Part shown: one piece after another, positions 11,812 through 22,681 of the stretch
Numbering within the stretch: position 1 is the first letter of the stretch
Layout of the letters: every line of letters starts with the position of its first letter
Source: Eutypella sp. D-1
Taxonomy: Eukaryota > Ascomycota > Sordariomycetes > Xylariales > Diatrypaceae
Length of the DNA: 64,000 nt
Assembly: GCA_023313575.1 (NCBI GenBank)
Contig: JAJTTP010000007.1
Location: 806,001 to 870,000 of the forward strand
Direction of reading: 5' to 3'
Translations under genes and position numbers: made by a program
The notes under the pieces: model-generated
Told to the model about the DNA's origin: nothing
Databases searched by the model: none
Seen by the model: the letters and a program-made list of their open reading frames with translations, nothing else

Positions 11812-14548
11812 GTCGTAGGTTTTAGCTGTGGAGATAGATCACAATGAACGTCTGAAAAATCACGCCAAGCCACGAATGAGTTCAGGGAAAGCTGCAGTGA
11901 CACGAGACATGAAGAATCAATAAAAGATCAGATATCAGATGCGAACGTTCGTTGTAGATGCGGGGAGCGCGTCCTACTGGTTCCACATGGATACGACTAG
12001 TTGATATCCTAGGTAAATCGAACGTTAACCCCGGACAAATAGGAATCGAGAAGTGCACCAGGGGTAGGCACCGTTCTTTCTTCCTGAAGCCACATTTAAG
12101 CGACCGCTTTGAACGGCTGTAGTCCGTGATAGTAAAGCGGACCGTGTTTACTTAGTGGTGTTCGCTTCTGCAATACTGGGGGCCCCTCAAGGCGACTGAC
12201 TGTATGTGTGTACCGCTGATAGGAGACCCATAGGATCGCAAGGAGTGCGCTCTTCAACTTCTAAAATACATAAGGCCACTTCAGCATGAAGAAAAAAAAC
12301 TGGCTTTGTTCTAAATTCGAAGCCTCTCAAGCAGGTTCCCAAGCGAGAGGACATGAAATTTACCTGCTCCCACCTCCCAATCAAGAACCTGGCGATCTTT
12401 ACCTGTAAGGGCGCGCATTGGAGGTTGTCAGAGTTGCATACCTAGGGCAGGATTATGTCACACCGATACAAGCCAATGTTCGGCATCGTATAACGCCACA
12501 TGCAAGTATTGTTTTGACAGGTCCGCAACTGACGTGCAGATGCAGGCGCATGCTGTCTTATGCGTGATTACTGGATATGTGGGCTGTACAGAGTGAATCG
12601 ATCATTTTGATAGGATATATATACCCCGCCTGACTTTTCGGGCTCCGGGGTCAGTCATCCCCCCCGGTAAAAGAGTCGGCATCCTAACGAGTCGATTGCA
12701 TTTCATGTGTGTGCATCAATTTTATATTATTTTATGATCAGGCGTAGATTTCGTGAAGTAACCCTTTTCAAGTAGACAATTCTATTCAATCTTGCATCTG
12801 AATCATGCTGGCCAAAAACAGTATAAAATTCTTTGCAACCATGAACATCATGATCATCCTAGTCGCGAGATCCATGTCCTCTTAGTGAACAGTACAATAT
12901 GGTAAGCAAACACGTGTAGTATTTAACCCCGCCCTTCCCGTGCATCTATGTACAGTTATCCATTCCTTTATTCCCTATCGTTCGAGGGTTGTCGCGATGG
13001 CTGAGATGAGAACAAAAAAACTTGACCATCGACCCAGTCCGTTAAGCTTTAAGCCAAGTGTTACGCCGTCGCTTCTTGGCTAGTTGACTTTCTCTTCAAA
13101 AGCGCCATTCGACTTCTGTGGCGGTCGTTGATGGAGTTCAATAAAAATTCTCGTCAGCTCATGCAATTCGGATTTACAGTATGTGATCGACACAAGGGGA
13201 AAATAGGGGCGATGAATACGACGTAATCATGTCCCACTCAAGCATGCCCCCCTTAGGCCGATCTAGCGAAGACGCGCGCAAAGACGATGTGACTACCCGA
13301 CGACAGTCCACCCTTAACGTCGTAATCTAATTCTCAGCTTCATGCCTTCTCCTTTCTTCGTTCCTACGGGGAGAACTTAGTCCCGCGCAAGGTAAACGTT
13401 ACAGCGATTACCTCGTAACTTATCTAGCCCAAGGTATTCACCTGACACTCGCCCCTCTGGGATTGCCTACCTAGGTAGGCAATTGTGAACGGCGGTACAC
13501 TCAGTAAACACTATAAAAAACTCTCAACACCTTTCTATCAGTTAATTTTCTATTCATGGCCGTGAGACCACTGTTATGTGGTTATATTAGTAACAGGTAA
13601 GTGAATTTAACTCACCTGGGGAGGACACCTGCAGTGAACTTCCTAAGCTCCAAAGTTGAGCTAGGCTGTTCAGAGGCGCTGAAGTGACCTTGGATCCCCT
13701 GATTTTGCCTGGTTTGGGTAAATGTGGAGACCAATAATCCATCTGGTAAGGGTTCAAGATCAACTATAGCAATAGGCGACACTTAAGCGATGTGTAAAGG
13801 CAAGTTACACCTTTATATTCAATATGTGTCAGAATTCGGTGTGTCGGCTAACTAAACGTTACTTGCAGCTATATATAGGTTCTTGTTCGCAGTTCATAAC
13901 GTGTTCATACGACTACCCGGGACGGAAGCTGTAAACTTGAACTCGGCATCGTCCCAACCTTCAACGTTGAATGAGGATTCAGCGGTTCTTGTTAGTCTTT
14001 ATGTTACTGGCCACCCCCCTGAGCTTTATTAGTCCCATACGGTTCCTTTCCTTTGCGACAGTGGGCCGCTTGTTTTCCCCGCTGTGGGGGATTTTCTCCC
14101 CATTTGTTCCTCCTCGGGTCATGGTGCTAAGCAAGCCACCGAGAAAGGCAATAGACGAAGGCCCTGTCTGAGATTCAGGCGTGACTAAATCCCTATAATC
14201 CAGGATGTGAAGCCCCGTAGTAATGTCGTCGGTGGCGGCAGAACATCGGTGCAGGATCTGGTCTTACTCGATGTGATGACTTACCCCAACCGTTCTGAAG
14301 CCAGTTGTGATTACTGCTGCATGCAAGCGCGAATCCGTGGCGGACGTCGTACAACCCCCCCGCAAGCCGTACTCGCCTGTCTACATATATAAAGCCTTGC
14401 CCGCAACGAGTTCGATGGCGAGATGACGACATGGATTCCTCACTCGCAGCGATGAACTAGTTATCATCACCTTCGTTAACGACTTTAACATCAAGTTCTA
14501 ATAACGGCTGTTCAGAACGACGAGCAGAGGAGCCTCGATCAGGCCAAT
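11812..14548. other. Intergenic, 2.7 kb without a recognised gene
   Basis: Only short frames under 80 codons. It contains the promoter of the methyltransferase at its left end and a 22-bp perfect palindrome at 13462-13483. An AT-rich patch lies near 12700-13000. I could not find relics of other maltose-cluster genes next to the permease pseudogene. Confidence 0.45.
13462..13483. repeat. 22-bp perfect palindrome centred on CCTAGG
   Basis: Left arm ATTGCCTACCT is followed at once by its exact reverse complement AGGTAGGCAAT. It is the longest perfect member of the TACCTAGGTA family that recurs between genes in this window. No gene lies within 1 kb. Confidence 0.85.
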
Positions 14549-15972
14549 ATGGAGCAGGTAGAAAAGAAAGTCGGGGGTAAGCGGGTGCCACAGATGATGG
14601 ACGAGATAAAGACCATGACTGCCGACGCCCAGAACGCAACGGATAAGGAGAAATCAATGACCCTCCTGCAGGGCTTGAAAGTGTAGCCAGATCGGATGGT
14701 CAGTGTTATTCTCGACGGCGATTGTCATGGAAGGCTACGATGTGGTGCTGATGGCGTCATTCTTCGCATTCCTAATGTTTCGGGAGCAGTACGGTGACCT
14801 TCAGCCGAACGGAAGCTACGAGTTATCGGCTAGCTGCCAGGCGGGCCCTTGGCATGCCCCTCGGCGCATTCCAAACGCTCAGTGTCACCTATGCGGCTGA
14901 GGTCTGCCCAGTTGTTCTGCGTTCGTATCTCACCACTTACGTCAATCTCTGTTGGCTGATGGGCCAGATCCTCCCCTCGGGCATGCTGCGCGCCCTACTC
15001 TCCCGCAACGATGAGTGGGGCTACCGCATTCCCTTCGCGCTACAGTGGCTATGGCCAATCCCAATTGCGGCCAGTACCTTCCTGGCACCCGAATCGCCGT
15101 GGTGGCTCGTGAGGCAAGGGCGGATAAACGAGGCCCAGGACTCCATCGAGAGGATCGCGTCGACCTGCGGCGGACCGAGATCGCCTGCTACACATGGGTG
15201 GTACAGAACCTGTGCGGCGCAGGCCTCATGGCGTACTCGACGTACTTCTATAAGGCGGCGAAGCTTCCTGAGGAGCAGTCGTTTAACATGTCGCTCGCGC
15301 AGTACGCCATCGGCTTCGTGGGAACCCTGTTCTCCTGGGTGCTCATGGCGTGGTTTGGCCGCCATACATTGTACGTGTACGGGCTCCGGGCCCTCTTCGG
15401 CATCCTTATGGTCGTCGGCTTAATCTCTTTAGCGTCTCCCACGGGACCTGAGGACATCAACGTGCCAGCGTCGTGGGCCACGGGTTCCATGCTCCTCGTT
15501 TTCGCCTTCATCTACGACGCCACCATCGGCCCAGTCTGTTTGTCGCTCGTTTCCGAAATTCCGTCTACACGCCTTCGGAACAAGAGCGTTGTCTTAGCTC
15601 GTAATTTGTACAATATCGTTAATATCACTAACGGAATGGGTGAGGTTCTCGAAAGGCAGAGCATGACCTTCTCTTCAGGTGGTCTCGGAGGCTAACATAT
15701 CTGACAGTACATAAACGCTTTGAATAGAATCAAGCTAGGTCTATCCATGGGGTCATAGGATGTACTGCCATACCTTCCAGATTATCCCATTTATGCTTAA
15801 CCCTACGGCATGGAATTGGAGTGGCGAGGCGAGCTACTTCTAGGGAGATTTCTGCTTCATCAGCGCTACTTGGGCGTACTTCAGGCTTACTGAACCTAAG
15901 GGTCGGACATTTGCTGAGCTTGTTCTACGTAAACGTTTCGCCAACGTCCTGCAGGTTGGGGGAAAGAGCTAG
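14549..15972 (+). pseudogene. Decayed MFS sugar permease (alpha-glucoside/maltose-type)
   Basis: Pieces of one sugar-porter protein appear in order but in different frames. It opens with an ATG at 14549 and MTLLQGLKV, then a stop at 14684 and a one-base shift. Then come STAIVMEGYDVVLMASFFAF, an internal deletion near 14846, and AAEVCPVVLRSYLTTYVN through APESPWWLVRQGRINEAQ. A second deletion and shift lies near 15157, followed by VDLRRTEIACYTW through SEIPSTRLRNKSVVLARNLYN. About 140 bases near 15650-15790 do not align. The tail from NPTAWNWSGEASYF has TAG at 15841 where the family has Trp, then EPKGRTFAEL. The missing blocks include early transmembrane helices and part of the central loop, so no transporter can be made. 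The parent family imports maltose or other alpha-glucosides by proton symport. The one G-to-A nonsense is compatible with RIP, but deletions dominate. Confidence 0.88.
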
Positions 15973-16317
15973 GTGTTCATATGAATACTGACACACGAGG
16001 TAGATAGTCAGCCTCTCATATATTCCAAACCAATCCATAAAGAGAGTCGCGGCAATTCTCTCTCATAATAGCAGTACATTTATATATAGTATGGAACGTG
16101 ACGGCAGCCTTTTAGCAAGTTGCAATTTTGTTCAATACTGAGCACCGTATGTCTCGTTTTTATTCTGACCAAGAGACGAACGATTATCAAAGACTAAAAG
16201 TAAATTAAAACATAGAAGCTCATAATGTACTTCTAAGCTCCTAAACGCTAGGGGATTTATGGCTTCGGGGCATCTATACCTGGGAGGTATTTATAAAACA
16301 CATCACGCCAAAAGAAA
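15973..16317. other. Intergenic between permease pseudogene and tRNA
   Basis: AT-rich, with no coding frame. The end next to the tRNA holds the T-run (minus strand) that would stop RNA polymerase III. Confidence 0.45.
16304..16317 (-). terminator. RNA polymerase III terminator of the tRNA
   Basis: Directly after the tRNA 3' end the minus strand reads a T-run interrupted by one C, then TTTT. A run of four or more T residues is the normal polymerase III stop. Confidence 0.6.
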
Positions 16318-16410
16318 AACCGACTGCCGGATTCGAACCAGCGACTTCTGGCTGAGATGATCTTAAGAAGGGACCGGATACCAGCGAGCTAACCACTGCT
16401 CTAAGTCGGC
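16318..16410 (-). tRNA. tRNA-Arg (anticodon CCG) with a 20-nt intron
   Basis: The minus strand folds into a full cloverleaf. The acceptor GCCGACT pairs with AGTCGGT (last pair G-U). D stem is GAGC/GCTC with loop AGTGGTTA. Anticodon stem is CTGGT/GCCAG, and T stem GCTGG/CCGGC closes TTCGAAT. The anticodon loop reads A-T-CCG-G, then 20 extra bases, then A. This is the canonical tRNA intron position between bases 37 and 38. CCG reads the arginine codon CGG. The B box is GGTTCGAATCC. The discriminator base is T by this fold, and the G1-U72 wobble is slightly unusual. Anticodon identity depends on placing the intron at 37/38. Confidence 0.85.
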
Positions 16411-18157
16411 CTCAAACAAGGGATACGACGTCGTCATCGGCCTAGGTTTAATTGCAAAATGTTTCTTATCCAAGATTATCTATGTCAGGTGCGACTTGAG
16501 CAAGTTTGTTGGAGGTCGGAGAGCTATCTCGGGGTTCCTGGGGAAGCACCCCCGTTCTAAGGATACTTACTTACCTACCTAGGTACCTAAGCAGGTAGTG
16601 GCCGCCGTCGGGAAATAGGGGTCATTGCCTTGCAAAGTTATCATTGAATTGCTGTTATGAAGAAATAAATCCTCTAAGTGTATGCATATCAAAAAATGGT
16701 AGCGGCAAGAAGGAGGTATGAAGTATCCATGGCTGCTCAGTTACCTGTAATACCCCCTAGCTGGCACCTTAAGGCACCTATGGATTCATTAACCTGTCGA
16801 CTTGCTGACCTCGGGGCCTCGGGGCCTCGGGGCCTAGCATACATACCTCATTTCTAAAAGCGGAACCGTGTCGTAAGGTCAGCCAATATCAGTGTGACAT
16901 CATCTTGTGAAAGCGGCCCGGTGCTTAGTGATCTCCTGCTGCTTATTGTTGGTCTCTTGCCGCGCGATCCCATTAAATACCGAATTACAACATTCTTTTC
17001 TCATCCTGATTACACGTCTCTGCCTCCTTTATCTCTCCTTCCCGCCAACCAGTTCTCTATTGTGCGATATGATACGAGATTGACTCTGAGTAGCTTCGGT
17101 GAGGCATGGCCATTCTGAGACGGGTCTGTTATCATCCTGGTGATCGGAAAAACGTTGGAGTGGCTTGCTCTCGGTGCTGCATTGGAGGCTTGTCTCTAGT
17201 CTGCGCGCTTCGAGTGTGTGTGTGTGCATACGTTGTGGGGTCGGGCTTCCGTGCGAGGAAAAGGGGGGTCTTGGTACGGTGTCGTTATGAGACGAATGCC
17301 AATTAAGTCTTACCTCAGTTCTCCTTAGGAAAACGACTTCTGTCTGCTCTAGATCTCACGTAGATATAGAATACCGAATAGGTAAGTGAACCGAGAAGAC
17401 CGTCGGAATGGACTTAGGTTACTCGATTTCCAAATATAAGAGAATTAAGATCCTGTGGACTATATATATCACGCAAAGGTGTGTCTTCCCCGAAACAGGT
17501 CACTCGAGGCAGACGCGTTTCTAGACCAAAATAGGATTGATAGATACTTGAACAGCATCTAACCAATTTACCAGTGGTTGTGGTTAGTAAACATGACTAC
17601 TTTGATGAAACCTGAAAGCATGCTGCAAACTTTACTGATGCTCTCATAACACACTAATGAATGGTTTAAATGAAGAGCAGGTAAGGTAATATAAGGTCTC
17701 AATTTAGGAGGATCGTATGCCTGTTCATCGCAATACAGCAGAGGAGATGCCACTCATTACCCTTTCCGTGCAGCTGAAAATCATGATTATCTCCTTAAGC
17801 ACAATGTCATCATCATAACTGCAATCATATAAAGAAACCTTCAATGAGCTCATCTGGTATAAATCGTTGCTATCAAGCCATGCATGTGTCAAGTTGTGAT
17901 GTCCACCTCCAAATCCATTAACATGGAACACATGAGTGTGACTGCCGAGTCGATTTGATGGAGGCAATTTGGGAAGGAGGAAGTGATGTGTCATCTGTCG
18001 TGGGACTTCTACTGCTATAATGATGATGGTCTAGAGTCGGGCTGCATCGTTGCGTCCTGGGGTGCTCAGACACGATTCGCTATCTCGTGCTCTTCCGCTA
18101 TAGGGAGTCAGTTTCTACTCGTCAAGGAAAGAGCGGGGGGTGCACAAGAACGGATGA
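16411..18157. other. Intergenic, no gene recognised
   Basis: Contains a TACCTAGGTA palindrome at 16576-16585 and a small tandem repeat at 16811-16834. Frames are short (up to 89 codons) and unrecognised. Confidence 0.45.
16811..16834. repeat. Tandem repeat, 3 x TCGGGGCC
   Basis: Three exact copies of an 8-bp GC-rich unit in otherwise AT-rich intergenic DNA. Confidence 0.85.
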
Positions 18158-18631
18158 CTAAGGCAACATACCACCATTACGCTGACCGTTCTTAGCCCAA
18201 GGCTTCCAACTCATGATGGGGGTCGCCCGAGTAGGTTGCTGCTCGATGGCAAGGATCTTATCGTTGTCGCTAGTACTAAAGCGATCGGCATCCCTATCAT
18301 CACGGCCATCACGGTCATCCTTGGGCATTGGGACCGTATGGGTAATTCCCTCTGTAGATGGGCTGGCAGAATGGAGAGTGGCGTTACGATTGTTGGCGGC
18401 GTACTTCAGTCTTCGCGCCCGCCAAATGAATAGACCGACAAGAGTAAGGGTTATAACGCCGACAATACCGACGATTATACCGATCTCCGCCCCCGATACG
18501 CTCACATCTGCATGATTGCCGGCCAGGGATCCAGGGCCAGCACCACCATCAAGTGGCGGACCCTGAGTGTATGGAGGATGGGTATGGCCGGGCTCATCGC
18601 GCTCCTGCATAACAGTCACGGTGGGAATCAT
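18158..18631 (-). CDS. Small single-pass membrane protein, unknown function
   Basis: An intronless frame of 157 residues from the ATG at 18631 (context GAACAATGA). The frame stays open to another ATG at 18742, but that stretch looks like leader. Order: a short Pro/Gly/His-rich N-terminal part (GHTHPPYTQGPPLDGG), then one transmembrane helix of about 20 residues (GIIVGIVGVITLTLVGLFIW) with a basic stop-transfer RARRLK. A polar tail rich in Asp/Arg repeats (DDRDGRDDRDADR) follows. No signal peptide is visible, so the topology is inferred as N-out by the positive-inside rule. Many filamentous fungi have proteins of this general design (single-pass, glycine-rich ectodomain); I do not recognise a specific family. 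It could instead be the end of a longer gene, but no upstream exon was found. Confidence 0.6.
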   Translation of the reverse strand: MIPTVTVMQERDEPGHTHPPYTQGPPLDGGAGPGSLAGNHADVSVSGAEIGIIVGIVGVITLTLVGLFIWRARRLKYAANNRNATLHSASPSTEGITHTVPMPKDDRDGRDDRDADRFSTSDNDKILAIEQQPTRATPIMSWKPWAKNGQRNGGMLP

Positions 18632-21600
18632 TGTTCTCTGGGTTATGGGTCTTGAATATAACGTGATGTGTGTTGTAAATGAGAAGTAACAATGGAAGAT
18701 TGTGTGATGTTGATTGAGAATGTCGTGGATAGGATGAGTCAAGTTAAGTCGTGTGGCATCTCATCGCGTCGTAGGGAACTCTCCTTGATCGAGGTTGAAA
18801 CATTAATGTGATCAGGCCTTTCGGAAGCTTTGACCTGATCACAAGTTGCAGACTGTCATTTATGGATCTTCAGATTATTTGCGACCTCCGATTGTACCTT
18901 TCTAGTAGTATTCTCGATTTGATTCCAAGCAGTGACCGAGGCGTTTCTCAATGGTAATGGGCACTGATGCGCCAACTGCTCCGGCTCGATGATATAAATA
19001 GAAGTGTGGGAAGGCTGGAATGCCCGTGATATAAGATTGAAGTTCTGTGGCACTTCGAAGTGATATATGATTGAAAGGTGGAAGGGGAGAAGATGAAGAA
19101 GGTTGAGGAAGAAAGAGGAGGGGTAGGGGCAGCAGGCAATCAGCAAGGTCATGCAGTTAACGTCCTGGGGATATTAGGTACAAACCCCAATCCTAGAAGG
19201 CTCAGGATATGCTTATACACGGGAGCATATGGAAGGTCTGGGGATATTAGATGATCACAATATACGTCATAAGAAAAGCCAATGTCAAGTACATGGAAGG
19301 AACGACGCTGGTGAGAACCTTGGAAGGAACCTCTCAACAGAGTGATCATCCACATGTGGATCAGGAGGGTCAATAATAACACAGAGCTCTGGGTTGTACC
19401 TTCCGAAGTTCGTTATCGCTATTGAGGTACTTCATTCTACCTGCCCAGCTGGATAGATGCGGCAGGAAAACACTACCTAACTGAAATCCTACCCAGGTAT
19501 AGGTACAACTATGCTCCAGCCATAACCAATATCAGGTCGTAAGGTAGGGACGGCCTGGAAAATCCGAAAATATTTCTCTCGTCTGAGTAGCCAGATAGGT
19601 TTTCCAGACCATTTGGAATATTATTGCTTAATACAACTTACTAGGCATGCTAGGTCAAGCGAGACAAGTTGGTTGTCGCCAGTCTTGGATGTCTCAGCTA
19701 AGTTTGATGTCGTTGGAAACAATAGCGCCGCATTCCGCTCGACTCGCCTAGTAATCCATGAATGTAGGTGAATTTGGTACCAGCCTTGTCTAATTTCATT
19801 ACCGAACTCCTGGAACCATGCACCTCATATTCTAGGGTACGAAGCAATGAATGATTGACATGTCCCTCACATACCTAACCTAACAGGCCTGACCCGAGAT
19901 AACAAGCACAGGGAACCGATCATTTAACTGACATGTAGTTAGAGTCCCCTATCCCCCAATCATCATCTCTATGGACCCTTCTGCGATTGGCTGCTGTCAG
20001 GGGTCGTGTACCAAAAACGGAAGTATCCCCTGCAACCTCTGCGCCATCTGTGAGATCCCGTACTACGACATGCTCCCCAGGCTAATCACTAGCCTACCCA
20101 GTGGAGAGAAAAGGAGAAGCAGTGGCATCAATCTTCCCCCCCCCTAGAGTTCACGTAATCGAAGAGAACGCTCGGCTCCCTGCATCGCTTGTGCATGGAA
20201 TCGTTTGGGTGCCATGGAGGACGGCTGCTACCTACATGCTCTCATCATCCCAATCACCAAGGGACAAATACTCCTTGCCTTACCCTGCCCCCACCGGCTT
20301 CCCTGTCACGGTAAGCGGATCGAATTGACAGGCCGATTGGAGATGGGGCAGGTAACCGGCATTCGCGCCGTTTCTTTCTACTTAATCTGGTTCGACCTCC
20401 AGTCTGTTGTACGAGTGCGATGCTGAGAGATGGGGGATACCGATTCTTCAATCGACCAATCCTCCTCCTTACCTCCTCAACTCTCATGCGGCCAGAAGGC
20501 GCTACCTGTGCTCTCCATCCCGATCCCTTTAGTGGTGGGGGCATCGTGTCACCGGGTACCCGGGTCTGCAATGTTGCGGAGTAATACGCCGATATGTTAT
20601 ACTGCACCTTTCAGGTCGCTCACTAGGATCAACGGGTTGGCTGGAGCCCGAATACGGAATTTGTTTGCCGTTGTCTCGGGAAGCCACGGCTCTCGAAACA
20701 AAAGTTATTCAATATTTGTTCGTCGGGGCTCAGCTGATATAATAATCAGCCTGGGAAGAGCGACCGTGCCAAGCGAAAGAAGCGCCGTGTTCGTAAGCGA
20801 CGGCGGTCTCTGACTACCGAAGGAAAGCACTATAATCTACCGGCTTGGCCAACCATGAAACCTCTCCTGGAATGCAGCTGCAGTAGATTAGCAGCTGTGG
20901 GGGGATCTGCTTCATGCTGAACCTAGGGATCGACAAACGTAGCACCAAGATCAAGTGACGGGTACTAGGGGGAAACTGAGGTGATACGGGGGACGGGAAT
21001 TATGCCCTGACCGTTTGGAAGCTCTTCAAATCCATAAATCGTAGGTTTCTGTTCGATCGCGCAAAGGCGACAAACAGACAGCTGTCTCAACTTCCCGGTA
21101 ATTCCTGCCTGATGCATGCCATTAGGAAGGGTCCATGTCACAAAGCATCTATTGCAGCTGATGGTATATTAGCCGAGACAGATTCTGCTTTCGGGAAAAT
21201 TCAAGAAGCGGTGTCCGCCTTTTCACATTGGTAACCCGCCTGCCCTAGGGTTCTCCGGTCTTCCAACGGACCTCCAAACCAGCATCATAAATCTCGTCCC
21301 GGCTCAGACAGATATTCCGGATGTCTATGGCCTCAACAGGGGTTAAGCATTTGTGTCATTTCCCCTGATAGCAATGGAAAGTATTGTATGCTAGGTGACC
21401 CCCGGAGACTAATTAGATACCGTATGACTGCCATGAAGGCCGAGTTCTACGCCTAGGTTCGCGGCCCCTCGAAACTACCGACGGCCATGTGAAGTATTGC
21501 ATTTGGAATGCAAACAATTGGAACACGAGCCCATCCCGGATGTAATGAATTCTGTCCATGTACTTCGTCACTGGCGGTTCCGACAGGTTGGCTCAACCGC

Positions 21601-22681
21601 CCCGCACCAGGTCACCTTGCCGGTACTTAGTGCTAATACTATCGAGGTTTATAGGCACTCAGTAGATAGCTAGTATGTGCAGGATCCGAACCGGCGCCAG
21701 GGTTGGACACCCATCCCTTTCAAGCTGCGGCACCGCATCTACGAAGAAATGCGTGCCTGTCCTGGGGAAGAGGGGTCGGGTGCATCATCCCCGGAGCTTC
21801 GCAGATGGGAGGGGTGGTGGCTGGGTAGTCAGTGCTCCTGTAAGTTTGGGGGCTGCGTCAGGTAATTATGTATAAAAGGAAAGCATTGCACCTACGTATG
21901 TATATTTTGGTTCTATACTGTACCTTCAGGAAGGAATCCATTCCCTTGCTATGATAAGGTGACACCGCCGTTCATTGCGAGGGGCAAGTATTGAAGAAGA
22001 ATCCATCCGCGTACCCACCCTTCCGGAAACGAACCCGTCCAAGAACATCGTGAAACGGGCGCATTATGGAAGTTAAATACACAAATCACACGGCACATAC
22101 ACCACACCGAGATTCCCCGAAAGGAGGTGTGTTCAAGGTAGGTAGGCTGGTGTGCACCTACAATCTTACGAGACTGGAAGTGAACAAGGGCGACGCAACG
22201 CAATGCAACGCGGGGAGGAGATCGGACGAAACCCCGCAGCTCATATGAGGGGACCCGGCACTTCGGTGCCCATTCATACGGCCGTGATGATCCTAATAGT
22301 GATTTGTTCTTCTCTCGTGAGCCGACTCCTCGGGGGGGGTGGCGCCGTCACATTCCTTTCTTGGCGGTGTGCTGAACCGCATCAGGAACCGCGAGCGCAA
22401 AACTTCAGTAGCCTAGCTAGCACGCAAGGATATCATACGCCCGTAAGCCTTCTACGCTACACCACGAGGGACTTTAAGGGGTAGGTAGAGGTGGTTCGGT
22501 TTACTAGGTAGCGAAGGAGGGCATGGAGCACGACTTTTGTTTTTCCCGACGCGAGATATGTATATTACAGTATGTAAGTAATATGTAAGTATTGTAATGT
22601 TCCGACTCTTAATCCAAGCACCTCCTTCCCTTATAAACAAAACCCTATGCCACTGTCCCTAGAGCATCCCTATGTGAATAA
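18632..22681. other. Intergenic, 4 kb without a recognised gene
   Basis: Many short overlapping frames up to 127 codons (for example 20430-20813 on +) with no known motif. A frame at 21677-21865 (+) contains PIPFKLRHRIYEEM, faintly like the start of an F-box-type fungal protein, but it ends at once. I treat the region as non-coding or relic DNA. Confidence 0.4.
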
